From NCBI GenBank assembly GCA_023614405.1, contig CM042697.1, positions 160,308,149 to 160,372,148 on the forward strand: a DNA stretch of 64,000 nt, given 5' to 3'. Under the pieces are notes generated by a model. It did not search any database, was not told where the DNA came from, and saw only the letters and a list, made by a program, of their open reading frames with translations. Below are positions 12,791 to 24,059 of the stretch, piece by piece. Each line of letters begins with the position of its first letter. Position 1 is the first letter of the stretch. The stretch is from Avena insularis (lineage: Eukaryota > Streptophyta > Magnoliopsida > Poales > Poaceae). The position numbers and the translations under genes are program-made.

Positions 12791-14353
12791 TCATGTTCCC
12801 GGCATCAGATCGATGAGAAACTCCACATCCTTGTCAGGTTGCATCCCTGGCAGCTCTTCCGGAAACACGTCGGGGTACTCCTTTATCACAGGCACAGTAT
12901 CCATGCTAACCCCCTTAAGAGAATTCAGCTTACACCTTCCCGGTCGTACCGACGACTTGAACCTAATCCTCTTACCATCCGGGGTTTTGAGCGAAACCGC
13001 TCGCTGTGCATAATCTATGTGTCCCTCATGCATAGACATCCAATCCATGCCTAATATTACATCTAAACCTTGTGACTCCAATATTACCAGATGTGCAATA
13101 AAATTGTGTGCTCCAATCCTCACAGTTAAGTTGCAGCATCTCGCGCTAGCTATCATATCCCCTCCAGGTGAGCTTACTCTAATAGACCCTTTTAGAGACT
13201 CCATGGGTAGCTTATACTTATCCACAAATGCCCTTGATATGAATGAATGCGATGCACCAGTATCAAAAAGTATAAGTGCAGGGTGAGTACCAACCACAAG
13301 CTCAGGCGCATCTGGGATCTCCTCCACATTCATGTGGTTCACTGTGGCCTTCTGGTTGTTGCCTGGCTTCAGTCCCTTCTTCTCCGGACAGTTATCTGCA
13401 TAATGTCCCTTCTGGCCGCACTTGAAGCACGTCACCTCACTCAGGTCCTTCTTCACAAAGTTGCGATCACGGTTGCGATCATGTCCATTGTGTCCTCCAG
13501 AATGGTGAGTGTGTCCTCCCTTGTGGCTGTGGAGGTTGCTCTTGTGGCTCTCATGGAGATGTCCATCGCTTCCATGGCTGTGGCGGTCATGGCTTCCATG
13601 GCACCCATGGTCACTTCCCCCATGCTTAGAGTATCCATCATAAGAAGTGCGAGACTTGTGGTGAGAGCCAGAGTGGTGATTGTTACTCTTTTTCTTGCGG
13701 TTTTCCACCTTCTTGTGCTTCCCCTCCAAGATTTTGGCCTTGTCCATAAGCTCCTGGAAAGTGGGACGATAAACAACTAGCAGCTTCACTGAAAGCTCAT
13801 CACTGAGGCCATCTAGGAACCTCTCTCTCCTTTTGGCATCAGTGTCAACATCCTCAGGGGCATATCGTGACAGGTTGTTGAACTCCTCAATATATTCAGC
13901 CACGGTGCGGTTGGTTTGGCGCAAGTTGCGAAACTCCTTCCTCTTCAGGCTCAGAACTCCTGATGAAACGTGGTTGGTCCTGAAACCTTCCTCAAACATT
14001 GCCCAAGTCACAGTGTCCAGCGGGTGGGTGATCTGAAAAGTGTCCCACCATGAAGCGGCTGGTCCCTCCAGTAGGTGAGCAGCAAATCTCACCTTCTCAG
14101 CATATGTGCACCCAACAGTTACTAGATCCTTATTCACTAAACGCAACCAGTCGAGAGAAACCATCGGCTTCGTTGCAGTAGAGAACTTCGCTGGCCTTAG
14201 CCTCAGGAACCTTGTGAGCGCATCTCCCTGGGGCTGGTTGTTCCCATTGTTGTTGTTGTTCTGAGCTTCCATGAACTGGATCATCACTTGGGTTAGCTGT
14301 GCCTGAGCCGCCATAAGCTTCTCCAACTCAGTAGGTTGACGGCGGGGAGGCAT
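12791..14353 (-). pseudogene. gag-pro: Element G gag and aspartic protease (521 codons to a premature stop)
   Basis: The start is the ATG at 14351-14353 (MPPRRQPTELEK). Residues ~95-190 form the retrotransposon gag domain (PAASWWDTF ... RRERFLDGL). A His/Gly/Ser-rich tract follows (about 13460-13690). Then come one CCHC knuckle, CFKCGQKGHYADNC (13388-13429), and a retropepsin-like protease with an intact LFDTGASHSF site (Asp at 13262-13264) and ILGMDWM flap-side motif. The frame ends at TGA 12791-12793, just before the RT. The same frame continues, so this is a single nonsense change in a gag-pol fusion ORF. Confidence 0.92.
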
Positions 14354-14970
14354 CTGCGGTTCAGCACAGGTAAGCTTAGAAAGAACCGATTACGAAAATA
14401 GGATTCTACCCATGCATTATGATCAAACAACAACAAGGCAACAGACAAACATGAGCAAGCAACACATCAGCAAACAAACGATCCAGCAATGTTCCAGGGG
14501 TTATCCTAGCAGTATATATCTACTTAAATAGTTTTAAAAGCGTTGGCAATAGTTATTAACACAAATTGGCCAACAAAGCATTAAAACAGGAATCTGCCAG
14601 AACAGTCCAACAGTGTTCACGGATTTTTCTACCTGACTTAAACTCGTCAGGAATTTTTTCTGATTTTTTTGTATGCATTACAGAGAGTTTCGAACCAAAC
14701 CCTATGTTTTAAGATTTTTCACAGTTACCAATAAAATATGAAAAATCATACAGTACAGCTGGGTCAGCAGAAAAACTGCATCTAGAAAAACTCGGATATC
14801 AACCAAAACTTGTCATAACTCTTTTATAAAATTCGCACGAATAATCCTGGAACTTTGGGGTACACATAGGAGCAACTAAACACTTTAAACTAACAGCAAA
14901 TAAGTTTTACATTGAATCGAGACTTAATCTAACGATGTATCCTAACGAAGACTAGTTGGTGGGCATCTAT
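14354..14970 (-). other. Element G spacer between extra ORF and gag
   Basis: About 600 bp of AT-rich sequence separates the stop of the upstream ORF (14971) from the gag ATG (14353). I see no coding potential and no clear splice or frameshift signal in it. Confidence 0.5.
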
Positions 14971-15969
14971 CTACTTCATGAAGAGGTTGCAGTAGGTCCT
15001 TGCACTCATGCGTTGGCGTTTCTGTGCACGAACCAACCATGGCGGCGGAGTATACACCTCTCCTGAGTCATCACTTGAGACCTCAAATTCCACCACTTCT
15101 GGATCCTCCTCTTCTTCTTCATCCTCTGCTGCGGCTGCAACAGCTTCATCTCCTCCACCATCGTCATCTCCATCATCATCATCATCCTCGTCCTCATCAT
15201 CATCGTTCCCACTGTCATCATCATCATCATTGTTGCCATCATCTCCATTGTTGTCATCAGGGGGTGGATTCAACTGTTCTTGGAGAGCGGCAATCTGGGC
15301 TGCCATATCAGCAATAGTCTGGTCCCTTTCCTAGACGGTCCATTGCAGCTGTTGTATGGCTTGATTGTTTTCCTGCATGGTCCCATTAAGCTGTGCTATG
15401 GTTGTGTCCCTGCCTATCAGTGCATGATTCAGAACATCCACAGCTTCATGCAAGGTCTCAACCTCCTGTCCCTAGACCACCATACCGTTGCTGGCAAAAT
15501 CTGCTATCTCCTTTACCATCATCACTTTCTCAGCTAGAGCTCCATTCTCCCTCTCCATATCCTCTATGTGCCTCCGACGGGGCGGCATGTTGTTCCTGTC
15601 GCCCGGGGTAACCACAACGTTCCCATTCTCATCACACCTTCCGTAGTCACGGTATGGTGAGTCTTCTGGCAGCAGGTGTCGGACAAGATGGCACTAGCGT
15701 GACAGGGCTTCATGCAGGGCCAAGTTTATTCCAAGACCCCAGTTGCAATATGTCTTGGTGTAGACCAGATGCATAGGGTTTGGCAAGGAGGCATCCCTGA
15801 AGATGAAAGTGGTGATCTCCCAGGCATCCTCGTCGTATCCATAGGTGTACAGCCTTCTTCCCTTGAACATGGGCAGTGGCAATCCCAATGACTGCAAGAG
15901 CCGTGCCAACTGTCTTGCAAAGGGCCTTGGTGACTCCATCGTTGCATACTCAGTCCTGACTTCTCCCAT
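14971..15969 (-). pseudogene. Element G extra upstream ORF: coiled-coil protein with acidic tail
   Basis: This 333-codon frame between the primer site and gag has no counterpart in a minimal gypsy element. It opens at ATG 15967-15969 with a globular-looking part containing RRLYTYGYDEDAWEITTF. A heptad-rich segment follows (EDMERENGALAEK onward, to about 15270). Then comes a tract of over 30 mainly Asp/Glu/Gly residues (about 15110-15260), followed by a short basic end. Three in-frame TAG codons interrupt it (15694-15696, 15472-15474, 15331-15333), each readable as a former CAG. There is no frameshift. I do not recognise a named domain; a gag-accessory or RNA-binding role would be a guess. Confidence 0.75.
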
Positions 15970-16120
15970 CTATCAATTAAAAGAGGAAAGTGTGAGAATA
16001 GCATATGGTAAATATTTACGAGAGTGAAAGGCATAAGATGAAAGATAGAGTTAATATAAGCTTTAATAATTGTATGGCTTCCTAATCCAAACCTAGGTCA
16101 CGATCCTACAGTCGACACAT

Positions 16121-16137
16121 GGGCTCTGATATCATCT
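16121..16137 (-). other. Element G primer-binding site (initiator-Met type)
   Basis: The minus strand reads TGATATCAGAGCCC within 4 bp of the LTR edge at 16138. It differs by one base from the initiator-Met tRNA primer site TGGTATCAGAGCC. This fixes the inner end of the 5' LTR. Confidence 0.85.
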
Positions 16138-19137
16138 TGTAACACTACGGTTCTGAAAAGACCGTAGCTTCTATGTGACATGCCGATCCTTGGATCGGTT
16201 CATTGGCTCACAATAGAATAAAGATGAATAATATAGGAAAATATTCGTGTATCATAAATAACGAAGATCCAGAGTATTATTATTACAATAAAGGCTTAGC
16301 TCAAGGCTAGCTCAACTTATTCAAGTAGCAACATAAATAGATTAAATCCTCCATTCTTCAAATTGCCCACAAATGAACAAGAGCCTAGTGGAGTACCGTG
16401 GCCTAAAACGATCACTCAGAATCTGAATATCCTGCAACATGAAACGTAGCAGCCCCGAAGGGTCAATACTTGGAATGTATGGCAAGTAGAGCAATTAAAG
16501 GAGACAATAGAACTAACATCTACATGCATATTTGGCAAGTGGGGCTGTGCCTAGCTCGCATTTGCAAAAACCTTTGTCCTACTTTCTTAAACAATTTTTT
16601 GATTTTCTTTGAAAAGATCCCAATTAAGTTAACCCATCAACATTAAAGCAATTATGAAATTAGAATGAGCGAGAAACATGTCATGAACTCAATATCAAGC
16701 AACTCAGATGTTCATAACCGGGGACACGGCTAATCGATTAGTTTATACACCCTGTAGGGGTTAGTAGACTTTACCCATGTGACTTGGCCAGCCCAGCTCG
16801 TACCACCACTCTCATATTGGGTGATGATAGGGAGAAGTCCAAGAAAGGACCGTTCGGAAAGTAGCTCCCCAAACCAGACACACACCGGTTCAACCTACCA
16901 AAATTCTACATCTCTAGATACGTGGATTCGAGTTACCACAACCTACTGAGTCCAACCAACCGCCTATTTCATTATTCGCACATGGTTGTACATGTAAGCT
17001 ATAAAATAAAGAAACCAATCATTTTCTCTTGATACCTGGGTGCCTTTCCGCAATGATACCACCAAAAATTATCAATCCCATCACACCCAGGAGATTCATT
17101 GATTATGTTGTATTTAGTTTTCGCAAATCAACACATTTAGAAACAACTTTCAGTGATGTAACCCAGCCCTCGTTCATCATAGCATGGCTAAGCACATCTA
17201 CCAGCGGTGGCTCATCTACAGGAAAGCCCTACCACATAATACGACATTGCATAGCGATAGTAATATCCTACACATGCATCTACAAAATACACAACAATGC
17301 AATGAAAGTAATAGGACCATATCATGAACAAGGTAAAATCTACTTGCCTTGGCTGTAGCGTTCGAACGAACAATCCTCACACGAGCAAGCGTTGCACTCG
17401 TCACAATCTACACGATACAATTGCAATCACATAAACTAACCAAACACAATCATATACACACATGATAATACAAGATGCATGCATGACGAGTTGAAAAATG
17501 CTACAGTAGCTTTATACAATCTTATTCGGTATACCTACTGTATGCATGCATGGGAAATATTTTAAGTTCATAGAAAACAAGGCATGCAATTTTAAATGAC
17601 CAACAATTGAGCTATAACCCAATTATTTAGCCACTGCTATTAAACTATTTGTAAAATCTTGGAAAAATATCCACTGTGTAGGCAACCTAAAATAGAACCA
17701 GTACCAACTGGAATCACTCAAAAAGGATTTATATAAATTCCTAGGTAATTAAAATACTCTAGTAAGCCTTTTTATGGATTCTGCAAATTCCAGTACTGTA
17801 AGTCTACCTTTTTTAATTCACTAAAAGATTGCTCTTGTTCTACTGATTCCAGGGACATCTTATTTGCAATTTTTGGAGTTGTAGAACTTTTACTATGAAT
17901 TTAATACTCTAAAAAGGACATTAAACTATTTAATTAATCAAGACAAACCCTTGTGCAAATGTATGAAACAACTGTACAGCAATATTCTACGTGAAAAACT
18001 TAATCCATACATATTTTATTTGCAATTTTTGGTCCAGTATATTATTTTCTATCGATTTTACATGATCCATCTGATTTCTGCCAAAAATAAATCGAATTGA
18101 AGTCTCAGTCAACTTTGACTGATTGACCACGCTGACGTGGCGCTAACCTGACTAGTCAGTCAACGGTCCACCGTTGGATGCAGATCGAAGGGCACAGGAA
18201 GGGGGCGGCGTGCTCACCGGCGGCGGGGTGGTTCAGCGACGACGGCGGCGGCGCTCGGGCGGTCTCCGGCGGCGACGGTCGGTCTTGACGGCGTCGGCGT
18301 GGCGGTGATGGCGGATAAGCGGGCGGCTGGCGGCGGCGGGCGGCTGGAGCGATCGGCGGCTGTGGCACGCGTCGGCTGCTCGTGGGCGGCGTCGGGGCCT
18401 GCAGTGAGGAGGGGAAAAGGGTCAGGGGACGGTGGCGGTCGTCGGTGAGTGGATGAGGCGGTGGGTCGGCGTCGGCCGAGCTCTTACCGAGCTCAATGGC
18501 GGCGGCGGCGGCTCGCGACTCCGGCGAGCAATTGCTCGGCGATGGCGGCGGCTTAGGAGGCGGTTTTGGGGGGGTCTTGTAGAGGAAAGAGTAGGGATTA
18601 ATATGGGGCAAATACCCGGTCAAAAACAGTTCAAAATCGGCCCGAATCCGGAAGAATCGGAGTAGACAGTGAGTTGTGGGAGGGTACGTTACTGGGGGAA
18701 GAATTGACGCGTGGGACCCACACGGCAGCGGTGAGGGGCGGCGCCTACTATTTGCTGGCAGCAAGGCTACGCTGCTTGGCGCTGCTCCTTTTTTTTTCCT
18801 GAACATTTTCTAACTGAATTTTCTATGTCTGAACTGTCTATAATTAAGCATAAAATTCAGATTGTCATAGAATTTGATGTGAAGCTCCGATTGAGGCGAT
18901 TCAAAGTGCTACGGGTTCGTGTCGGAACCCTCTACGCACCTGTGCCTTCCAAACAACTAAAATGTACTGTTTTAATAGAAGCATGGTAAAAACCGAGCAC
19001 TTAAGTGTAGGTGTCAAAATGCAATTGCAAGTGAGTTGTTTTGCCAAAACCTTTTCAAACTGAATTTTTGCATTGATGATCATGATGCAATGACATGTAT
19101 GCTATACAGTACCAAATCTGAAATTTGGGATGTGACA
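16138..19137 (-). repeat. 5' LTR of element G (3000 bp)
   Basis: On the plus strand it runs from TGTAACACTACGG (16138) to GGGATGTGACA (19137), giving TG...CA ends. The inner end abuts the primer-binding site. Bases 17296-19137 repeat bases 1-1974. Three kilobases is long for a chromoviral LTR. The LTR holds a GC-rich block (about 18180-18790) with no convincing gene. Confidence 0.9.
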
Positions 19138-19850
19138 ATCTTCCACTGCCACGACACGGTTCCATCCCGCGCGAGGAAGTTGTTCGGAAATGGGCGATGG
19201 CGGGTACGCAGAGTTGGGTGCCGATCCTATCAGGGGCGCCAAGAGCATCTCATAGTCTAGTCACATAAAATTGTGATACATTGTAAAATATCTACATACT
19301 GGGAGTGTTTCCATGTAACAAATCACAAAATTTGCTGTGTGGCAGCGTCGGGAAGTGTTCGGTGCATGCCTGTCAACGTGGAGTTCAACATTTCGGCATG
19401 CTGCGTCCATGCAGCAGTTGTGTGTGTCATGACAACCCCTTGAATATGCGAGGAGTATCTCGTAGTCTATAAGCACGCATGCATGCTGGATGTGCAACCC
19501 GTAATTAGTTCCTCCCTCGTAGTCCCACCCGATCCTTTTATCCACGGGATACTAGGTAGCATGCGCCGAAGCCCCCGCTGAACCATCCATCTCATTAAGG
19601 TCAGTCCAATCGAGTCCCATCGTGTGGACTGTGGGGTTTTATTCTCTGGTTCTGCCAGTCATGCTTCTTTGAGAAAAAAGAAACATAGGCCATCGATTGA
19701 TAAATGAACGGTGGATGTAGGTTGAGATAGCACCGGAGTAAACAGTGGTCTTGTATCAGACTATACCACGGACTGGACTCTTTGAACTTTCTCCCCCGCC
19801 CATCACTTGCTTCTCCTTCATTCCCCCACCTTCCTCCATCTGCATTAGCC
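19138..19850. other. Host flank without recognised gene
   Basis: This is unique-looking sequence to the right of element G. The five bases after the LTR are TCTTC, the expected target duplication, but the partner lies outside the window. There is no coding unit I can support. Near 19850 the sequence becomes pyrimidine-rich and leads into an ATG (MAPQRRGG..., 19850), perhaps the 5' leader of the gene at 20429. Confidence 0.4.
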
Positions 19851-19978
19851 ATGGCTCCCCAGAGGAGAGGCGGATCGACCGTGCACGCAGAGAGAAACGA
19901 GAGAGCTTGCTGCCTTCGACTTCCTGCTCAACCAGCTGCTCATTCCCCCCTCGCACAGAGGCCTAATCTCTCCTAGCA

Positions 19979-20480
19979 ATGGCACTGAATGTTCCAGCTG
20001 GCTGGGGCTCCTCCCGCTCCCAGTACAGTCTTCTTCTTATTCATCTTCTTTATTTTCTTATTCTTCTATGTCTACTTCTTATTACTATGCTACATATTCC
20101 AGGGCGGCCGTGGAACCTGAAACCAGCACGATGGCGACAGCGGTGCTGAATGTTCCAGCAGGTCAGGGCTCCTCCCGGTACAGTCTTCTTGTTCTATGTC
20201 TACTTCTTATTCTTCTTCTTGTTACTCTGCTACATAGTCAAGGGCGGCCATGGATGCTAAAACCAGCATAATGGCGGTGGCGGCGATGAGTGTTCTAGCA
20301 GGCCAGGGGTCCTCCCGGTACAGTCTTCTTATTCTTATCTATTGTCTTCTTCTTCTATGTCTATTTCTTATTCTTCTTCTTACTGTGCTACGTATTCTAG
20401 GGCGGTCGTGGACCCTAAAACCAGCACGATGGCGGCGGCGTCGCGAGACCCGTTCGGCCATGTTCCCCGGCTCAGCGAGG
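19979..20480 (+). repeat. Tandem 140-160 bp repeats, each with an ATG and a pyrimidine tract
   Basis: Four ATG-containing units start at 19979, 20131, 20271 and 20429. Each contains an ATGGC start, a variant of AATGTTCCAGCAGG, GGGCTCCTCCCGGTACAG, a TTCTTCTTATTCTTC-rich tract and GGGCGGCCGTGG before the next unit. The first three units share the VLNVPAG-type peptide. The fourth begins the first exon of the coiled-coil gene. It looks like amplification of a first exon plus the start of its intron. Short hydrophobic open frames in the units are by-products of the TTCTTC tract. Confidence 0.7.
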
Positions 20481-21225
20481 TAGGAAATCCCCACACTTTT
20501 TACCACTCATAATGCCGCTGACATGCATTTGGTTTTATTTTTTAGATTCTAAATATAGAAATATTAGATCGTATATGCCCACAAGTAGCCTGCAAGTAGG
20601 GACCACACTTAATCTTCGTAGACACATTGGGGTTTTTGTGATTTGAATATTGTGCTTCCCTGAAACATGCAGTACAATTATAGAGTACCTATTTTAAATA
20701 ACATAAACGATGCAGCAAGCGAATGCCGATTGCCGTGATAAGGTGTCCGCGATCGATGCCAAGATGGACAACCAACTGCAGGGTGCACGCTCCCTAACCC
20801 AGTCTAATGATACCCTTCGAAGGCGTTTGTCTCTGCAGAAGGAGGTCACTGTTGATTTTTCACTTAACATCAAGAGGCTCGAAGCAGAGCGTGGCAAGCT
20901 GTAGAGGGTGATCAACGAGCTGCATAAGTTGATCGCACACAGCTTGTCCAAACAAGACATGGCCATCAAGTTAATTACGAAGCTCATGTCTGACAAGAAG
21001 AATCTTCAGAATAGATGCATCCTCCTACTGGACGAAGCCACCGAGACACACAGAGAACACATCATCAAAGCAAAGGCTGCCATCGAAGCCTACAATGACA
21101 GAGACTTTTGCCTGTATGCATTGAGACGGATGAAGGAGGACATGGGTTGAGGTCTCATCGTGCCCAAGAGTCCAAACTAGGAGAACGAGGAGCTAACGGC
21201 AATGCCCAAGTCAGATTCCGAGTAG
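20429..21225 (+). pseudogene. Unrecognised coiled-coil gene, two exons, with internal stops
   Basis: The predicted exon 1 (20429-20479) encodes 17 residues, MAAASRDPFGHVPRLSE, and ends at a good donor GAG|GTAGG. Exon 2 starts after TGCAG at 20716 in phase 0. It encodes a mostly helical, charged coiled-coil protein (SAIDAKMDNQLQ, INELHKLIAHSLSKQDM, KAAIEAYNDRDF). In-frame stops lie at 20902-20904 (TAG), 21148-21150 (TGA) and 21175-21177 (TAG), with a plausible natural TAG at 21223-21225 after PKSDSE. Exon structure and coding bias suggest a recent gene now decayed. The composition resembles the coiled-coil part of grass GRF-domain proteins, but I see no GRF motif here. Confidence 0.6.
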
Positions 21226-21469
21226 AGGGGGCATGAATCTCAGTTCATGCTCCACTGCTTTTGTAATTTATATATGTCGTGAAATTAAGGAATCTTGGAG
21301 CAACTCCTTATTTTTCTGTTTATCTTACTTGCATGTCAACTGAATTATGGGTTTGTGTTCTCATGAATGGTCATCATCCTTCCTTTCCATTATGTATCTA
21401 AGCTTGGAATTAGATTATGACTATGTCACTACTATCTGGTTACATTGGAAAAACCCACAGGACCCTTAG

Positions 21470-21700
21470 TTGGATATAATCTCACGTTGCTTTGAAATTG
21501 AAATTAGGACTGTGCCACTACTTTATCCTGTTGAATTAGGGAAAAGGCTATATTGCTCTGACATTGTAATTAGGAATGTGCCACTAGTTTATCGTGTTGA
21601 ATTGAGAAAAAGCCTATATTGCTCTGGCATTGGAATTAGGACAGTGCCATTAGTTGATTCTGTTAAATTTTGAACAATCCTAGATCGCTCTGTCCTTCAA
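21470..21700 (+). repeat. Tandem repeat, about 70-72 bp unit, 3-4 copies
   Basis: Successive degenerate copies of a unit with GAATTAGGACTGTGCCACTA, GTTGAATTAGGGAAAAGGC and TATATTGCTCTGACATTG. An open frame of 23-24-residue repeats crosses it, but the array lies downstream of the coiled-coil gene's end and is more likely noncoding. Confidence 0.6.
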
Positions 21701-23026
21701 ATTATGACTTTGATACTAGTTAATTGTTTAAATTACGGAAACTAGCTGTGCGTTGCCACGGTTACGAAAAATTAATTTACATAATTAACCAATACTTAGA
21801 AAATACAATGCTCTTATAGTTTGAAATTTGTTTTTCCAATGAATAAAAACAATCCGCTATACTTAGCTTCTCGCACCTTCGACTTCATCATGCTGCCATT
21901 TAGTATCAGTCTTCATCATGCTTCCATTCGTGTGCTACGTCTTCCTTTCTTGACTATGAGATGCTGGGTTTAATTTAGACACAAGGTGTTAAGCAGTGCG
22001 GCATGAAGTTTTTATTCATACAACAAAGATTTCTAATGATCTCTTCCTCTCACCTTGTTTAAAATTGAGCCTGGCTCAAGGTCTATGAGATTGACATGTT
22101 ATATAATTAGTGGCCTCGTTTAATTAGAGTCTATGTGCTCGAGCTGCTACCACGTGTCGGTGTATTGGTCTTGCTTCCTTACTAGCGCTCTGGATGTGGA
22201 GGTTCTCCTTCATCTTGACCTCATAATCCTCGGATTGCCTCGTTCTCTTGTTGTTGTAGACACTGTTTTTGGTGGCCACGATCCAGATATTAATAGTCTG
22301 TATAAAATATCACGGGATTCTCTTGACATTTTCCTTTCCAATTTCCCTCTTAGCGATACAGACAACTATGGACGTTTCTTGCTTCCGGTGCCGAGAAGTC
22401 CATGAGAAGGTGATTGCTTGACTGGAGTTTTGATTGCCGAGAAGTTCCGCATACTGAATTCAGGGTGGTTGTGTGGAGTCGAGAGGAGCAACGCACCATG
22501 TCATAGCTAGCACATTGTATTTTTTTTTAGTTCCAAGAATTTAACTCACATAATACACTTCAAAATCAGATATTAACCAATGCACCGAAGCCTTGTGACG
22601 ATAATTCAGATATCCCAAAGAAAGAAGAAGAAAATTCTGTCCTGTAGCGCTGCTACTCGATAGGTGCAAATTACTTTAACTCATAAGAACATCCCAGGTG
22701 AACACACGGAATACATGTCATGCAGAGAAAATGAATGAAAAGATTCAGTGACAGGTCCTACAAAGATCAGATAATATGTCCAAATTTCACAGCATATTTC
22801 TCGGTTGTTGCTTCCCTGCAACCTCCCGAACACCATCAGCAGCATAAAAAAAGGCATTGTTATTGTAACTGTTACCGGTAGCAGCTGGTTTCAGAAAAAT
22901 GGCAACTTCAGTGTCAACATGAGCGAGAGGGGCTGCAATTGATGCCAAACAGAAAGTGTGAAGAACTTCTTCGACTGGCCACCCACTTTAGGAGCATCTG
23001 CAAATGTAGCTTATAGTTATATTTTA

Positions 23027-23195
23027 CTCCCTCTGTTTCAAAATATAAGATGTTTTAGCTTTGTGAAGCAAATGTATCTAGACTAATTTTAGTATGTAGA
23101 TTCATTCCAAACCTGAGTGAACCTACTTACTAAAAGTAGTCTAGATACATTCTATTCACAAATCTAAAACATCTTATATTTTGAAACGGAGGGAG
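23027..23195. mobile_element. Stowaway MITE (169 bp)
   Basis: It has long terminal inverted repeats starting CTCCCTCTGTTTCAAAATAT with the complement at the right end, and is flanked by TA on both sides (23025-23026 and 23196-23197). This is a typical grass Stowaway (Tc1/mariner-derived) MITE. It has no coding capacity. Confidence 0.93.
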
Positions 23196-24059
23196 TACAT
23201 ACGTACTCTCCACATTTGAGTGTACGGTATTCATGCCACTCCATGGTCAAAAGGAGCAACACATATATCAGTATATTACATGTCGTCTAGATGTTTCCTT
23301 TCTTCAAAGATGTTTTTCTTTAACACCCTTCTTCAGAGGTTAACTAAAGAATTCAAATCAATACTTCAGCCAGCTCGTTGTAGTATTCACCATATATATC
23401 ATCTCAAAAGGACAATCTGTCCTAGTAACACTGCTATTAAATAGATGCAAATCCAAGCGTCCAAGCAGCATTTCCATACTTTTGGGATACAAATTCCACA
23501 AACATACAGAATGGAACATCGTAGAGACATAACCAGGAGTTTAATGGGGAAAGAGCAGACAACGCTGAACAACATCCTCTTCTCCATTTAAAAAAAAAGA
23601 ATGTTCTCTTCTTTCCCAAATCTTCTCTCCCCGTACTCCCAGCCTCCTCAGAATCTTAAATTGGACACCGATTTCTATACCAAATCAGAGGGAGCTCGAA
23701 GTCACACCAACCCGGAAGGAAAAAAAACTGTACCGTGAAGACACAAAATAAGTTCTTGTCAGCATGACAGGGGCACTTGGCGCCATAATGAAGTGATATT
23801 GTGTGTTAGTGCTTCATCCTTCATAGAAGTGTTATGTAGTATATCACCATCATAGGAAACTACTATAAAGAGACCAATACAATCAAGTTTCCTCGTGCAT
23901 TTCTTATTGGCTGTCATGTTTCATATCATTAATCATGAAGGTGCATAGCGCTGAGTATATCCTCAAAACGTGGTGCTAAGAGAATCTCCACCGGCGTCCC
24001 AATGAGTGATACCCCCCCCCCCCACCCCCCAACGATTTCCCTACAACTGCGCTGACAAA

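Larger units (their letters stand above)
1..19137 (-). mobile_element. Element G: chromoviral Ty3/gypsy LTR retrotransposon, 3' LTR cut by window start
   Basis: Read on the minus strand the order is 5' LTR (16138-19137), iMet-type PBS, extra ORF, gag-protease-RT-RNase H-integrase with a C-terminal chromodomain-like segment, polypurine tract, and 3' LTR (1-1974, incomplete). Integrase after RNase H defines Ty3/gypsy. The GPY motif followed by a chromodomain-like tail points to a chromovirus, probably Tekay/Del-like by inference. A Copia element sits inside (3194-11161). Only the right outer boundary is visible (LTR ends TGTGACA at 19137), so no target duplication can be checked. The polyprotein has in-frame stops at 12791-12793 and 3123-3125 and a frameshift near 2290, so this copy is dead. 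Confidence 0.93.

Noticed and set aside
13247..13780. Open frames opposite the His-rich gag tract
   Set aside because: They are shadows of the gag reading frame on the other strand, with no independent start context or domain.
15006..15334. Ser-, His- and Met-rich open frames over the acidic tract
   Set aside because: These are other-frame translations of the (GAT/GAC)n-like tract of the extra ORF. The Asp/Glu frame is the one continuous with a longer coding unit.
20068..20483. Short hydrophobic peptides resembling membrane segments
   Set aside because: The Leu/Ile runs are produced by a TTCTTCTTATT tract repeated in a tandem array. There is no conserved downstream protein.
22133..22405. 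A 90-codon open frame in Helitron B
   Set aside because: No domain, no splice context and no similarity to the captured RAB5 exons.
24008..24032. Poly-C run as a structured regulatory element
   Set aside because: It is a single impure C tract without a partner or neighbouring gene. A homopolymer artefact or simple sequence is more likely.
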